Source: Haematobacter missouriensis (lineage in GTDB: Bacteria > Pseudomonadota > Alphaproteobacteria > Rhodobacterales > Rhodobacteraceae). From it: 64,000 bases of DNA. Made by a program: the position numbers and the translations under genes. Below are positions 8,727 through 17,042 of the stretch, one piece after another. Under the pieces are notes generated by a model that worked only from the letters and a program-made list of their open reading frames with translations, was not told the DNA's origin and ran no database searches. Positions within the stretch are counted from its first letter, which is position 1. Each line of letters starts with the position of its first letter. The stretch lies in contig NZ_JFGS01000002.1 of NCBI RefSeq assembly GCF_000740775.1, forward strand, positions 300,541 to 364,540. Reading direction: 5' to 3'.

Positions 8727-9170
8727 ATGTCCTACGCCCGCTTCCTCACCATGATCGCCGTTTCCACCGTGCTGATGTACGTCTTGATGTATCTCAACAC
8801 CTGGAGTTGGGATCACGTCTATTTCAGCGAAACTCGCGCCTTCGCCGCGCTCTACATGGGTGCGGTGATGGCGGTGGTCATGTTGCTTTTCATGTGGGGC
8901 ATGTATCGCAACCGCGCCGCAAATTACGCCATTCTAGCTGGGAGCGCCGTGGTGTTCGCGGTGGCGCTCGCCCTGCTCCGGTCACAGGCGACCGTGGGGG
9001 ATGTGGCCTGGATGCGCGCGATGATCCCGCATCATTCCATCGCCATCCTGACGTCATCGCGGGCGCACATCACCGACCCGCGGGTGAGGTCGCTGGCCGA
9101 CGGGATCATCACGACGCAGCAGCGGGAGATCGGCGAGATGAAATCCCTCATCGCCGATCTCGAGAGGTAG
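8727..9170 (+). CDS. DUF305 domain membrane protein
   Basis: The 147-aa protein begins with three hydrophobic segments (about 5-25, 40-62, 70-88) and ends with the DUF305 core. The core has the conserved MIPHHSIAI motif, an SSRA/ITDPRV segment and a C-terminal helix QQREIGEMKSLI. DUF305 proteins are ferritin-like four-helix proteins often linked to copper or other metals, and the histidines of the motif are plausible ligands. The gene ends one base from the convergent FMN reductase gene. The molecular role is not established. Confidence 0.8.
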   Translation: MSYARFLTMIAVSTVLMYVLMYLNTWSWDHVYFSETRAFAALYMGAVMAVVMLLFMWGMYRNRAANYAILAGSAVVFAVALALLRSQATVGDVAWMRAMIPHHSIAILTSSRAHITDPRVRSLADGIITTQQREIGEMKSLIADLER

Positions 9171-9171
9171 A

Positions 9172-9735
9172 TCAGGCGGGAACCGGTTCCTTGGCCACCG
9201 CGTCGATGAGAGCGGCGAAGGCGTCGACCCAGCCCGAGAGGAATGCCTTGGCCGTCGGCTCGACCAGCGTGCCGGTGGCATCGAACAGTTCCGGCTTCCA
9301 GACGAAATACACCTCCGGCTGGCCGAGTTGAACGGTGCCCAGAATCGTCGCGAGCATTTTCATCGACTGTTGTCCGGCGGCGGAGCCCGTCGTGCCGGGA
9401 GTGGTCCCGACGACGGCAGCGGGTTTGCCCATCCAGGAGCTTTTCCCATAGGGGCGGGAGCCCCAGTCGGCGGCGTTCTTCAACGCGGGGGAGAGCATGC
9501 GGTTGTATTCGGGCGTAACGAAGAGGACGGCATCGGCGGCCTCGACCTCGGCCTTCATCCGCAGGACGGAATCCGGCACCTCATCCCACAGGTCTTCATT
9601 GTAGAGCGGCAGATCGCCGATCTCGACGAATTTGAAGCCGAGCTTACCAGCGGCCAGCTTTGCCAGCGCTTCGGCGAATTTGCGGTTGATCGAATCCTTG
9701 CGGAGCGATCCGACGAGAACGGCCACGGTCTTCAT
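9172..9735 (-). CDS. NAD(P)H-dependent FMN reductase / quinone reductase family
   Basis: The 187-aa flavodoxin-like protein has the FMN-phosphate loop GSLRKDSINRKFA near the N-terminus and the family motif PEYNRMLSPALKNAADW around residues 75-91. It belongs with ChrR/YieF/azoreductase-like enzymes, which reduce quinones, chromate or azo compounds by two electrons. The gene is divergent from an HxlR-family regulator whose N-terminus carries a conserved cysteine. This is the arrangement of quinone- or diamide-responsive reductases such as those controlled by YodB or QorR, so induction by electrophiles is likely. Physiological substrate unknown. Confidence 0.88.
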   Translation of the reverse strand: MKTVAVLVGSLRKDSINRKFAEALAKLAAGKLGFKFVEIGDLPLYNEDLWDEVPDSVLRMKAEVEAADAVLFVTPEYNRMLSPALKNAADWGSRPYGKSSWMGKPAAVVGTTPGTTGSAAGQQSMKMLATILGTVQLGQPEVYFVWKPELFDATGTLVEPTAKAFLSGWVDAFAALIDAVAKEPVPA

Positions 9736-9777
9736 GGGAGGAGCCTCTTGTTTCTTTGAGTGACTGGGGGCAAATTA

Positions 9778-9826
9778 GTAACCGTCTCGCAAAACGCAAG
9801 AAGGCACCTTGCAGTCAGAAGGTTAC
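9778..9826. promoter_or_regulatory. Shared promoter/operator region of reductase and HxlR regulator
   Basis: The 95-nt divergent gap contains GTAACC (9778-9783) and its complement GGTTAC (9821-9826). Between them is an inner dyad GCAAG-7 nt-CTTGC (9796-9812). Dyads of this sort between a target gene and its divergent HxlR repressor are where such regulators bind. The exact operator is inference. Confidence 0.35.
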
Positions 9827-9830
9827 ACCC

Positions 9831-10208
9831 ATGGAACCCACCCATCAGCGCTGCAATAGAGTGAATGACATCATCTCGCTTGTCGGGGACAAGTGGAGCG
9901 TCTTGATCGTCATGCATCTCAGCGCCGAGCCGCGCCGATTTTCCGAGATCAAACGATCCATCACCGGCATCTCCCAGAAGATGTTGACCGTTACCTTGCG
10001 GGGTCTCGAGCGGGATGGTTATGTGCACCGGCGCGTTTATCCGACCGTGCCGCCGCGGGTGGAATATCGGCTCACGCAGCTGGGCGAGGAGCTTCAGGTT
10101 CCGCTCGGAGCGCTCGGAAATTGGGCGGAAACGAATTACGAACGGGTATGCACGGCCCGTAAGGCCTATGATTTTGGCGCGACTCAGCCGCTGACGGCTG
10201 CAGAGTAG
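9831..10208 (+). CDS. HxlR-family winged-helix transcriptional regulator
   Basis: From the ATG at 9831 this is a 125-aa protein beginning MEPTHQRC; an upstream TTG at 9756 would add an unlikely 25 residues. The HxlR winged helix is complete: RVNDIISLVGDKWSVLIV, RFSEIKRSITGISQKMLT (recognition helix), and the wing DGYVHRRVYPTVPPRVEY. Cys8 sits where YodB, HypR and QorR carry their redox-sensing cysteine. It probably represses the divergent FMN reductase and possibly itself, with oxidation releasing it from DNA. Confidence 0.87.
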   Translation: MEPTHQRCNRVNDIISLVGDKWSVLIVMHLSAEPRRFSEIKRSITGISQKMLTVTLRGLERDGYVHRRVYPTVPPRVEYRLTQLGEELQVPLGALGNWAETNYERVCTARKAYDFGATQPLTAAE

Positions 10209-10240
10209 TCTTGCCATTTCCGCCCGCGCGCCGTAAATCC

Positions 10241-10342
10241 GGCTGCGAGAGGTTGGCGCGGGCGAGCGCCTCGCCAACCCGGTCAGGTCCGGAAGGAAGC
10301 AGCCGTAACGAGTCCCGCTTGGGTCGTTGTCCAGCCTCTCAC
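10241..10342 (+). ncRNA. ffs: Signal recognition particle RNA, small bacterial type (4.5S)
   Basis: The universal SRP RNA core GGTCAGGTCCGGAAGGAAGC is present at 10281-10300, including the GGAA tetraloop and asymmetric loop that bind Ffh. The flanks pair as expected: GAGAGGTTGG (10247-10256) with CCAGCCTCTC (10331-10340). The RNA therefore folds into one long hairpin of about 100 nt. It works with Ffh and FtsY in co-translational targeting of membrane proteins. The ends are estimated from the stem. Confidence 0.95.
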
Positions 10343-10420
10343 CCGTTCTTCTCCGAAAATCGTTGAGCACGGTCTGGTCTTGGCGCAGTCTGTCCAGATA
10401 CCCACGGACAGGAGAAGCCG

Positions 10421-11518
10421 ATGACCGCCCATCCCCGCAGGACCGTTCTGAAGATCGCGCTGGCTGCAGGATTCGCCCCGATGTTCGGGGGCCTTGCCTC
10501 CCGCGCCTGGGCGGATCCGGTCAGCTTTTCTCCCGCACCCACGCCATGGCGGGCTTACGAGACACGCACGACGATTGCCCTTCCCGCCAGCCGGGCGGAG
10601 ATATGGCTGCCAGTGCCCTCGCTCTCCACTGATTACCAGCGAAGCCTCGGCGATGGCTGGACAGGCAATGCGGCACAAGCCGAACTGGTGACAGACCCCT
10701 CGACGGGCGCGCGCTTCCTGCATGCGGAGTTCGATGGCAAGGCTCCCGGAAACCTTGAACTGGTCAACCGGTTCGAGACGCGAAACCGCACCACCGACTG
10801 GTCGAAAACCTCTGATGTCTGGGAAGAACCTGCCGTTCTGGCAGCGGCACTGCGGCCCTCCGCGATGAAGCCGCTCGACGGTGTGGTCGCGGAGACGGCG
10901 GCACGGATCACCGCGGGCGCCACCACGGATGTGGAGAAGGTGCGCGCGATCTACGCCTATATCGTTGCTAACTGCTATCGCAATCTCGACACGCCGGGCT
11001 GCGGTCCGGGGGATGCCGTGGCGACGCTGACCAGCGCCGGGCTGGGCGGGAAATGCGCCGATCTGAACGGGTTGTTCGTGGCGCTCACCCGTGCGTCGGG
11101 GGTTCCCGCGCGCGACATGTACGGGGTCCGGGTTGCCCCCTCCGCCTTTGGCTACAAGCAGCTCGGCGCGAACAGCGAGACGATCACCGGCGCCCAGCAC
11201 TGCCGGGCAGAGGTCTGGCTCGATGGCTACGGCTGGGTCGCGATGGACCCCGCCGATGTGCTCAAGGTGATGCGCGCCGAATCGGACCGCTGGATCCGTG
11301 ACCCGTCCGACCCGCTGGTGACAGAGGTGGACGCGGCTCTCCTCGGCAACTGGGAGGGCAACTGGGTGGCCTACAACCGGGCGGAGGATCTGCACCTGCC
11401 GGGCCGGCCGGGCACTCTGCCCTTCCTCATGTATCCGCAGGGGACCGTGGACGGCGCCGCGCTGAACGAGCTTGACGCCAAGGCCTTCGCCTACACGATC
11501 ACCGCACGCGAGGCTTGA
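10421..11518 (+). CDS. Exported transglutaminase-like domain protein
   Basis: The 365-aa protein begins with a probable twin-arginine signal (RRTVLKIALAAG, cleaved after SRAWA). The C-terminal half is a transglutaminase-like fold with all three catalytic residues: Cys212 in GGKCADL, His260 in GAQHCRAEVW and Asp276 in VAMDPAD. Such proteins are usually periplasmic proteases or amide hydrolases rather than cross-linkers, and the substrate is unknown. The gene lies directly after ffs, with about 80 nt between, and is followed by a GC-rich hairpin (11526-11546). Confidence 0.85.
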   Translation: MTAHPRRTVLKIALAAGFAPMFGGLASRAWADPVSFSPAPTPWRAYETRTTIALPASRAEIWLPVPSLSTDYQRSLGDGWTGNAAQAELVTDPSTGARFLHAEFDGKAPGNLELVNRFETRNRTTDWSKTSDVWEEPAVLAAALRPSAMKPLDGVVAETAARITAGATTDVEKVRAIYAYIVANCYRNLDTPGCGPGDAVATLTSAGLGGKCADLNGLFVALTRASGVPARDMYGVRVAPSAFGYKQLGANSETITGAQHCRAEVWLDGYGWVAMDPADVLKVMRAESDRWIRDPSDPLVTEVDAALLGNWEGNWVAYNRAEDLHLPGRPGTLPFLMYPQGTVDGAALNELDAKAFAYTITAREA

Positions 11519-11525
11519 TGCGCAG

Positions 11526-11546
11526 GGCGGCCCTCAATGGGCCGCC
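11526..11546. terminator. Hairpin between convergent transglutaminase and MFS genes
   Basis: GGCGGCCC-TCAAT-GGGCCGCC gives an 8-bp perfect stem. It overlaps the stop codon of the MFS gene on the minus strand and lies 8 nt past the transglutaminase stop. No strong T run follows on either strand, so it may be a weak bidirectional terminator or an mRNA-stabilising hairpin. Confidence 0.4.
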
Positions 11547-12871
11547 GCTTCCGCTCCGTTGAGGCCGATCTCCCCCTCCACCCGTGCGCTGTTCGCCATC
11601 AGGTAGAAGCCCAAGCCCGTCGTCAGAGCGGCGATGAACAGCAGATACCACGCATGCGCCATCGGGCTGACGGCGAGAAACGTGGTAACGAGCACCGGCG
11701 TCAACCCGCCGAAGATCGCATAGGCCACGTTGTAGGAGAAGGAGAGGCCGGAAAACCGGACCTGCGCGGGAAAGGCGCGCACCATGACATAGGGCACGGC
11801 GCCCACCATGCCGACCGCCAGCCCCATCACAGCGTAAAGCCCGAACAGAACCGGCAGGGACACACCCGCGAAGGTGTAGAAGGTGAAGGTCGCCACTCCG
11901 AACACCACCCCTGCTACCGCGAAGAACGGACCGCTGCCCACCCTGTCCACGATCGCCCCGGCGCTGACCGTTCCGAAGATCAGGAACAGTGTGCCGAAGC
12001 TGGTGGCAGAAAGTGCCTCCAACGCGGAATAGCCATAGAGTTTCTGCAGAAAAGTCGCCGTCATCAGCGTGGTGACGACAATCCCGGCAGACAGCACCCA
12101 CGTGAGCAGGCCGGAGATGATGACGCCGGGCATATGGTCGCGCAGGACGGTGCGGATCGGCAGCGTCTCCTGCAGGCGGCTGTCTTGCTTCATGGCGAGG
12201 AAGATCGGCGTCTCCGACAGCCAGCGGCGCAGATAGACCGCAAGCAGCCCGAAGACCCCGCCGAGAAAGAACGGAAGGCGCCACGCCCAGGCGGAAACCT
12301 GTTCCGCCGTGAAGGTCCAGTTGATCGCCGTGGCGATCAGCGAACCCAGCAGGATGCCCATCGTCAGGCCGGAACACAGGAACCCGCAAGCCATGCCCAC
12401 GCGCCGGGCGGGCACATGTTCCGCCACGAATGTCCATGCGCCCGGAACCTCGCCGCCGATGGCCGCGCCCTGCAACATGCGGAGCACGATCAGCAGGATC
12501 GGGGCCAGCACGCCGATGGTCGCATAGGTCGGCAGCATCGCCATGCCGAGAGTCGAGATCGACATGAGGAACACGGACAGGGCGAATACGCGCTTGCGCC
12601 CCACCTTGTCGCCATAATGCGCCATGACGATCCCGCCAAGCGGACGCACGAGGTAACCTGCGGCAAAGATGCCGAAGGTCTGGATCATGACCAGCCAGTC
12701 CGGCATGTCCGGTGGAAAGAACAGATGGCCGATGACCGCCGCGAAAAAGACAAAGATGATGAAGTCGTAGAATTCCAGTGCCCCGCCCAGAGCCGACAGG
12801 CCCAGAACCTTGAAATCCTCACGATTGAGCGGGCGGTTTTCCTCACCCGCGCCTTGCAGCGTCTCAGTCAT
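11534..12871 (-). CDS. MFS transporter, metabolite:H+ symporter (MHS) family
   Basis: The 445-aa protein has 12 predicted membrane segments. It shows MHS-family features: GALEFYDFIIFVFFA in helix 1, RPLGGIVMAHYGDKVGRKR in the helix 2-3 loop, and IVLRMLQGAAIGGEVPGAWTFVAEH in helix 4-5. The family includes KgtP, ProP and citrate/shikimate permeases. Substrate is not predictable. The second ATG of the MM pair is preferred because AAGGA is then six nt upstream. It is convergent with the transglutaminase gene. Confidence 0.9.
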   Translation of the reverse strand: MTETLQGAGEENRPLNREDFKVLGLSALGGALEFYDFIIFVFFAAVIGHLFFPPDMPDWLVMIQTFGIFAAGYLVRPLGGIVMAHYGDKVGRKRVFALSVFLMSISTLGMAMLPTYATIGVLAPILLIVLRMLQGAAIGGEVPGAWTFVAEHVPARRVGMACGFLCSGLTMGILLGSLIATAINWTFTAEQVSAWAWRLPFFLGGVFGLLAVYLRRWLSETPIFLAMKQDSRLQETLPIRTVLRDHMPGVIISGLLTWVLSAGIVVTTLMTATFLQKLYGYSALEALSATSFGTLFLIFGTVSAGAIVDRVGSGPFFAVAGVVFGVATFTFYTFAGVSLPVLFGLYAVMGLAVGMVGAVPYVMVRAFPAQVRFSGLSFSYNVAYAIFGGLTPVLVTTFLAVSPMAHAWYLLFIAALTTGLGFYLMANSARVEGEIGLNGAEAAAH

Positions 12872-12874
12872 CAT

Positions 12875-13809
12875 GCGTCCTTTTCGATTTCCCGCTCCAT
12901 CCTTCGGGACGCAGCCTTATCGCGGCAATCGCGCAGCGCGGCAAGCGAGACGTGGGAGCACAACATGACACTGCGGCCAGGACGCTACGTTGGCCTCCTC
13001 CCCCTGGCAGGGGTGCCAGCACAGGTGAAGCCCAGTTTTTTCGGACGACCGCGCCAGGAGGATTGCTGAAGTTTGCTTCGGAGCGGAAGTCGTCCCTTGT
13101 CCGGGGAGTTCCAGTCAGAACGCTACGGATGGCAGGTCATTGCAGGATCGATTTCCCGGGTCTGAGAGCGGAACTATGCTAACAGCCGAAAAAATCGTGG
13201 AGCTACCCGTCCTTGGGTTGAAACTAGGAAATCGGTCCGGTCACGAGCCAAAACCTGCGGCTTCCGGGGGGTTCTTCAACCATGGAAGTTCTCGGCCCCC
13301 GAGCAACCTCGGGATACTTTTTTCAGCACGCTGCCAAAGAAGCGTCTGCAAGTGCCGCCTCGCCCAGCTCTGGCCGCAAATCGCAGGCGAGCAAGAGAAG
13401 CAGCCCATGCACCGGCGATTTCCATGGGGATCACTCGACATCCCGAGGTCAGCCGATGCGTGACACCTCCCGTTCCGGCAAGATTTCTTCCAACTCGCTG
13501 GCTGACGGCATCCCCCGCCGAATGTGTTCCGCCACACCCGGCCGAAGCGGGCATGATCGCGGGCGGCAACGTTCCTTGCCATCGAGACGGACGTGTTCTT
13601 CTCCGAAAGGTCGCTCTACGGCGACCGCTGGATCAAAAGTGTGCTGGCGCGGCTGCAATGCGCGGCGCTGATCCAAGGGTGCACTGGAGCCGCCGAAGGG
13701 CAAGAGGCCCGACGGCTGGTAACCGCGGGAGCAGACGCCGTTCGGCACGACCGAGCCATGAAGCAGCCCGGAGATGGACGACCTGAACTTGCTGGTTTTC
13801 TTGATGAAG
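12875..13809 (+). other. Gene-poor stretch containing repeat copy C
   Basis: About 0.9 kb between the MFS start and tRNA-Thr with no supportable gene. The open frames overlap one another on both strands, lack ribosome binding sites and match no family I recognise. It holds one reverse-orientation copy of the 160-bp repeat seen at 1.7-2.5 kb. The part from about 13530 to 13800 has long open frames on both strands typical of high-GC DNA, not convincing coding. Confidence 0.55.
13180..13336 (-). repeat. MITE-like repeat, copy C, reverse orientation
   Basis: Read on the minus strand, this 157-bp segment aligns with copy B over its right two thirds. Shared blocks are CCCCGGAA-CCGC, TTTGGC, TGAC-GGAC-GATTT, TTTC-AC-CAAG and a terminal GATTTTTTCGGCTGTTA. 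Its ends are inverted: TAACAGCCGAAAAAATC at 13180 and ACTTTTTTCAGCACGCTGCC at 13316. Size, ends and interior show it is the same family as copies A and B. Confidence 0.65.
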
Positions 13810-13885
13810 TGGTGCCGCAGAAGGGACTCGAACCCCCGACCCCATCATTACGAATGACGTGCTCTACCAGCTGAGCTACTGCGGC
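13810..13885 (-). tRNA. tRNA-Thr, anticodon CGT
   Basis: The minus strand folds into a full cloverleaf. The acceptor GCCGCAG pairs with CTGCGGC and the D arm is GCTC-AGCTGGTA-GAGC. The anticodon stem CGTCA/TGATG encloses the loop TTCGTAA, with anticodon CGT for ACG threonine codons. The T arm is GGGGG-TTCGAGT-CCCTT. The discriminator A and an encoded CCA end lie at 13810-13813. All invariant bases are present, so it should be functional. Confidence 0.96.
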
Positions 13886-13992
13886 GTTCCCTTGCGGGAG
13901 GCCCGCCCGGCCGGGGCCGGAGGGGCGTTGTGGCGGGCTGATAGCACCATCCTGCGGGGGTGTGTAGCCCTAAAACGCAAGAATTCTCGCGC

Positions 13993-15588
13993 TCAGCCCC
14001 CGGCCTTCCGCATCGCGTCGAGGTCAACCGCGCGCGGAGTGTGGAATGGGCTCGAGCTTGCCGCCGGGGGGTCCTGCGGCTCGACCGGGAGGGAGGGCGT
14101 TTCCACCACCGGCTCCGGTGTTTCGTCTGGCGCAATAGTCACCGACTCGGGCACGGGCTCCGGTTCCGGCTCCGGTTCTGCGACCGGGGCGACGGGAGCG
14201 GACTTCGGCTCCGGCGCGCGCACGATCAGCGGCAGCATTTCCGCCTGCGTGGGAGAGGGGCCAGCCCCTTCCGGCGGCTCCTTCCATGTAAGCGTGTCGA
14301 AGGCGCCGCAGTTGTCACAGACCGGCCCCCATTGCGCATGGATCGCACCGCAATTGTCACAGACCCATTGCGGCCCGCGCGGAGAAACGAGCGCCCGTGC
14401 CAGCCAGCCGCGCACCACTGCATCATCCGCGCCTTCTCCCCGTTCGATCGCCGCCATGATGGCGAGGCTCCGCGCGGTAGGATGCGTCTCCGCCAGATCG
14501 CCCATGGCCCGCCGGGCGGCTGGGAAATCCTCCGCCGCGATATCCAGTTCAGCGCGCAGCAGACGGGTCTGCTCGTCATCCGGGCGCAGCCGGAGGAGCG
14601 TATCGAACCGCTTAAGCCGCTGCGCGGGGGTCTCGTTCGGCTCGATCTCGGCAAAGGCGGCCGCGAGATCGGGATGCGGGGAGACTTCCCAGGCTTTGCG
14701 CAGCACTCGCGCGGCGCTTTTCTTGTCACCGGTCGTGAGGTAGCCGCGTGCGGCCATAACGGCGGCGGGGATAAGATCCGGCGACTGACGGTTCGCGGCG
14801 ATGGCCGCCTCCCGTGCCTCGATGGAATTGCCCTCGGCGAAGACCTCCTTTGCCTCCTGCAGCGCCAGGACGGCGTCTCGGCGCTTGTAAACATCGCGGG
14901 GCATGTTGCCGCTGCGCTGCTTTGCCTCCAGCGTGCGCCGGGCTCCCTTCCAGTCACCCCGGTCAGCCTGAAGTTTCAGCAGGACATCCTGCGTCTCGGC
15001 GTGACGCGGGCGAATGGCCAGCGCGTGCTCCGCGAGCTTCATTGCGGTGTCGGTATCGCCTTCGGCCAGCTTCATCCGCATCAGCCCGCGCAGGGCCACG
15101 AAACGCGTCCGGTCATCGTCCAAACGGCGCTTCCACGCCTCCGTGGCGCGTTTCGAATCGCCGACCATCTCCGCGGCCTGCGCGATGACAAGATCCGTGA
15201 GTTCCGGCCGGTTGAGATATTTCTCCGCCCGTACGGATTTGTTGATGGCGAGCCGCCCCTCTCCCGCCGTGAGGGCGAGGATGCCGTCGGCCAGCGCCTC
15301 GTACCCCCGCTTTTCGCGGCTACGGTCGAGATAGCGGCTCATCGCCGTCTCATCCCCGTTCAGGAAGCGGAACAGCGCAACCACGAGGCCCACGATCTTG
15401 AACAGCACCCATGCGCCGACAAGCCCGAGCAGCGAGAGGATCACCGCCTGCAGCAGGCCGATGGAAAACTCCGTATCCCCGAAGGTGATGCGGATGCCTT
15501 CGCCCGCGCTGAGCAGATGGCTCGCGCCGAAGGTCAGCGCCGCGATGATGGCGACGAAGAGGAGAACCTTGAGTAGGGACCAGAGCAT
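13993..15588 (-). CDS. hemY: HemY-type TPR membrane protein with C-terminal zinc-ribbon motif
   Basis: The 531-aa protein has two N-terminal transmembrane helices (about 4-24 and 42-68), the HemY N-terminal domain with FRFLNGDETAMSRYL, then a series of TPR-like helical repeats to about residue 400. Near the C-terminus two CDNCG motifs, about 18 residues apart, form a likely zinc or rubredoxin-like knuckle. A Pro/Glu-rich tail with alternating PEPEPEPEP follows. HemY is associated with late tetrapyrrole synthesis but its activity is undefined; it is not the protoporphyrinogen oxidase of the same name. It is last in the hemD-mic60-hemY operon, 7 nt after mic60. Confidence 0.85.
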   Translation of the reverse strand: MLWSLLKVLLFVAIIAALTFGASHLLSAGEGIRITFGDTEFSIGLLQAVILSLLGLVGAWVLFKIVGLVVALFRFLNGDETAMSRYLDRSREKRGYEALADGILALTAGEGRLAINKSVRAEKYLNRPELTDLVIAQAAEMVGDSKRATEAWKRRLDDDRTRFVALRGLMRMKLAEGDTDTAMKLAEHALAIRPRHAETQDVLLKLQADRGDWKGARRTLEAKQRSGNMPRDVYKRRDAVLALQEAKEVFAEGNSIEAREAAIAANRQSPDLIPAAVMAARGYLTTGDKKSAARVLRKAWEVSPHPDLAAAFAEIEPNETPAQRLKRFDTLLRLRPDDEQTRLLRAELDIAAEDFPAARRAMGDLAETHPTARSLAIMAAIERGEGADDAVVRGWLARALVSPRGPQWVCDNCGAIHAQWGPVCDNCGAFDTLTWKEPPEGAGPSPTQAEMLPLIVRAPEPKSAPVAPVAEPEPEPEPVPESVTIAPDETPEPVVETPSLPVEPQDPPAASSSPFHTPRAVDLDAMRKAGG

Positions 15589-15595
15589 GTGCGCC

Positions 15596-16900
15596 TCAGT
15601 TCCGTATGAGGTTGGCGACGATTTCGTCGGCAGCCTGCTGTGCAGAAACGCGGGTCTTGGCTGCGGAGATCCATCCGGCCATCGCGGCCTGACCTGCGGC
15701 GGGAAGAGTGGCGATTTCCGTCAGTGCCTGATCGACTTGGCCCGCCTGAACCGCAGCGTTGGCACGAGAGAGGACCGCATCGGGGGAATTGCCCTCCTGA
15801 GGGGTAAGCGAGCGGATACCCAATTGACTACGCAGGAACATTTCCGCCCGGTCGCCAAAGCTCTCTTCCCCCGTCGCGCGGTAGGAGGCATCGAGAGCCG
15901 CACGTGCGGCTTCAGGAAAATCTCGGCGCAGGTCGGACAATGGCGCTACGCCGCCTCCGGCTTCCTTCAAGGCCGCGGGAACATTCACATTCAGCTGCTC
16001 CAGGCGTTCGACAGCCGGAGCAAAGCCGCTCCCGAGCTCTATCGCCATGCGGATGCTGGCGACGATCGCCTCGCCTTCAGCCGCGCGCGCACCAGCGGTG
16101 GATGAAGAACGGAGGCTTTCCACCTCGCTCGACAGGGCGGCGTTGCGCTCCGCCTGAGCGGACAAGTCGCTCCGCAGGCTTTCCAGCGCCGCGCTCAAGT
16201 CTGCGGAGGGTGCTTCAGCCGCTCCTGACGACGCAGAGGCCACAGGCCGATTTTCCAGCGCCGTGATCCGGGAAGTGAGGGTTTCAAGCGCGCTCTCCCC
16301 CTCGGTCGCGGCATTGGAAAGGCGCGAAAGCTCGGCCTCCATCCCTGAAAGATCGGCTGGCGCGGGCAGCGACGCGATCTCGGAACGCATTGCAGAGATC
16401 TGCTGTGCTTGCTCCGTGATCCTGCGCTCCAAAGCGGGATCGGTCGTATGACGCGGCAGAAGGAAATAGGCCGCGCCGAACCCCAATGCCGCCGCGATAG
16501 CTCCACCAGCAAGCGTCGGCCAGAAGCCGCCACCCTGCGCTGCGGGTTCGGTTTGTGCGGGACGGGGAGGCGGAACTACACGCTCCTCCTCCGCCGCCTT
16601 CGCCAGCGGCTCCTCAAGCGTCAGGTCCCTGTCGGGCGTCAAATCCCGGGGGTGATCGGCGTTGTCAGCCACAGCAGCGGAATCAGTGCCCTGCCCACCA
16701 GCGAAATCATGGCGTTCCGCCGTTGCCGGGTTCTCCGTCGCAACTGTCTTCTCTGGAGCATCGACGCCGGCTTCCGGGCTGTCCGTCGTCTCGAACACCT
16801 CAGCCGCTTCGCGTGCAGAGATATTTTCTTCGGATGGCGGGGTCTGCGCTTCTTCGGCCTTCGCCTTGCTCCGCGACCTCGGTTTCTTTTCGTCTTCCAC
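15596..16900 (-). CDS. mic60: Mitofilin-family inner-membrane protein (alphaproteobacterial Mic60)
   Basis: The 434-aa protein has a charged N-terminal cytoplasmic region with Lys/Arg/Glu-rich segments and one transmembrane helix (about 127-148, starting WPTLAGG). A long periplasmic coiled coil (about 155-275) follows, and a C-terminal mitofilin signature domain (about 290-430). It has the layout of mitochondrial Mic60, which shapes cristae, and its bacterial homologues act in intracytoplasmic membranes and outer-membrane contacts. Location between hemD and hemY is the conserved setting for this family. I use the GTG at 16900, with GGGAG six nt upstream, rather than the ATG 60 nt further out. 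Confidence 0.85.
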   Translation of the reverse strand: MEDEKKPRSRSKAKAEEAQTPPSEENISAREAAEVFETTDSPEAGVDAPEKTVATENPATAERHDFAGGQGTDSAAVADNADHPRDLTPDRDLTLEEPLAKAAEEERVVPPPRPAQTEPAAQGGGFWPTLAGGAIAAALGFGAAYFLLPRHTTDPALERRITEQAQQISAMRSEIASLPAPADLSGMEAELSRLSNAATEGESALETLTSRITALENRPVASASSGAAEAPSADLSAALESLRSDLSAQAERNAALSSEVESLRSSSTAGARAAEGEAIVASIRMAIELGSGFAPAVERLEQLNVNVPAALKEAGGGVAPLSDLRRDFPEAARAALDASYRATGEESFGDRAEMFLRSQLGIRSLTPQEGNSPDAVLSRANAAVQAGQVDQALTEIATLPAAGQAAMAGWISAAKTRVSAQQAADEIVANLIRN

Positions 16901-17042
16901 GCAGCTCTCCCGTTGGCCGTTCCGTGAACGGAGATTAGCGACCGGATCCCCGGGCCTCAACCCGCAGCCTGATGTGCCGGCGCGAAGCCCTGCCAGCGAC
17001 TTATGCCTTGTCCGGACGCAAGGTTCCCGAAAACAACCGATT

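Noticed and set aside
13593..13874. Open frame across the gap and into tRNA-Thr
   Set aside because: It runs into the tRNA, has no ribosome site or known motif, and the opposite strand is equally open.
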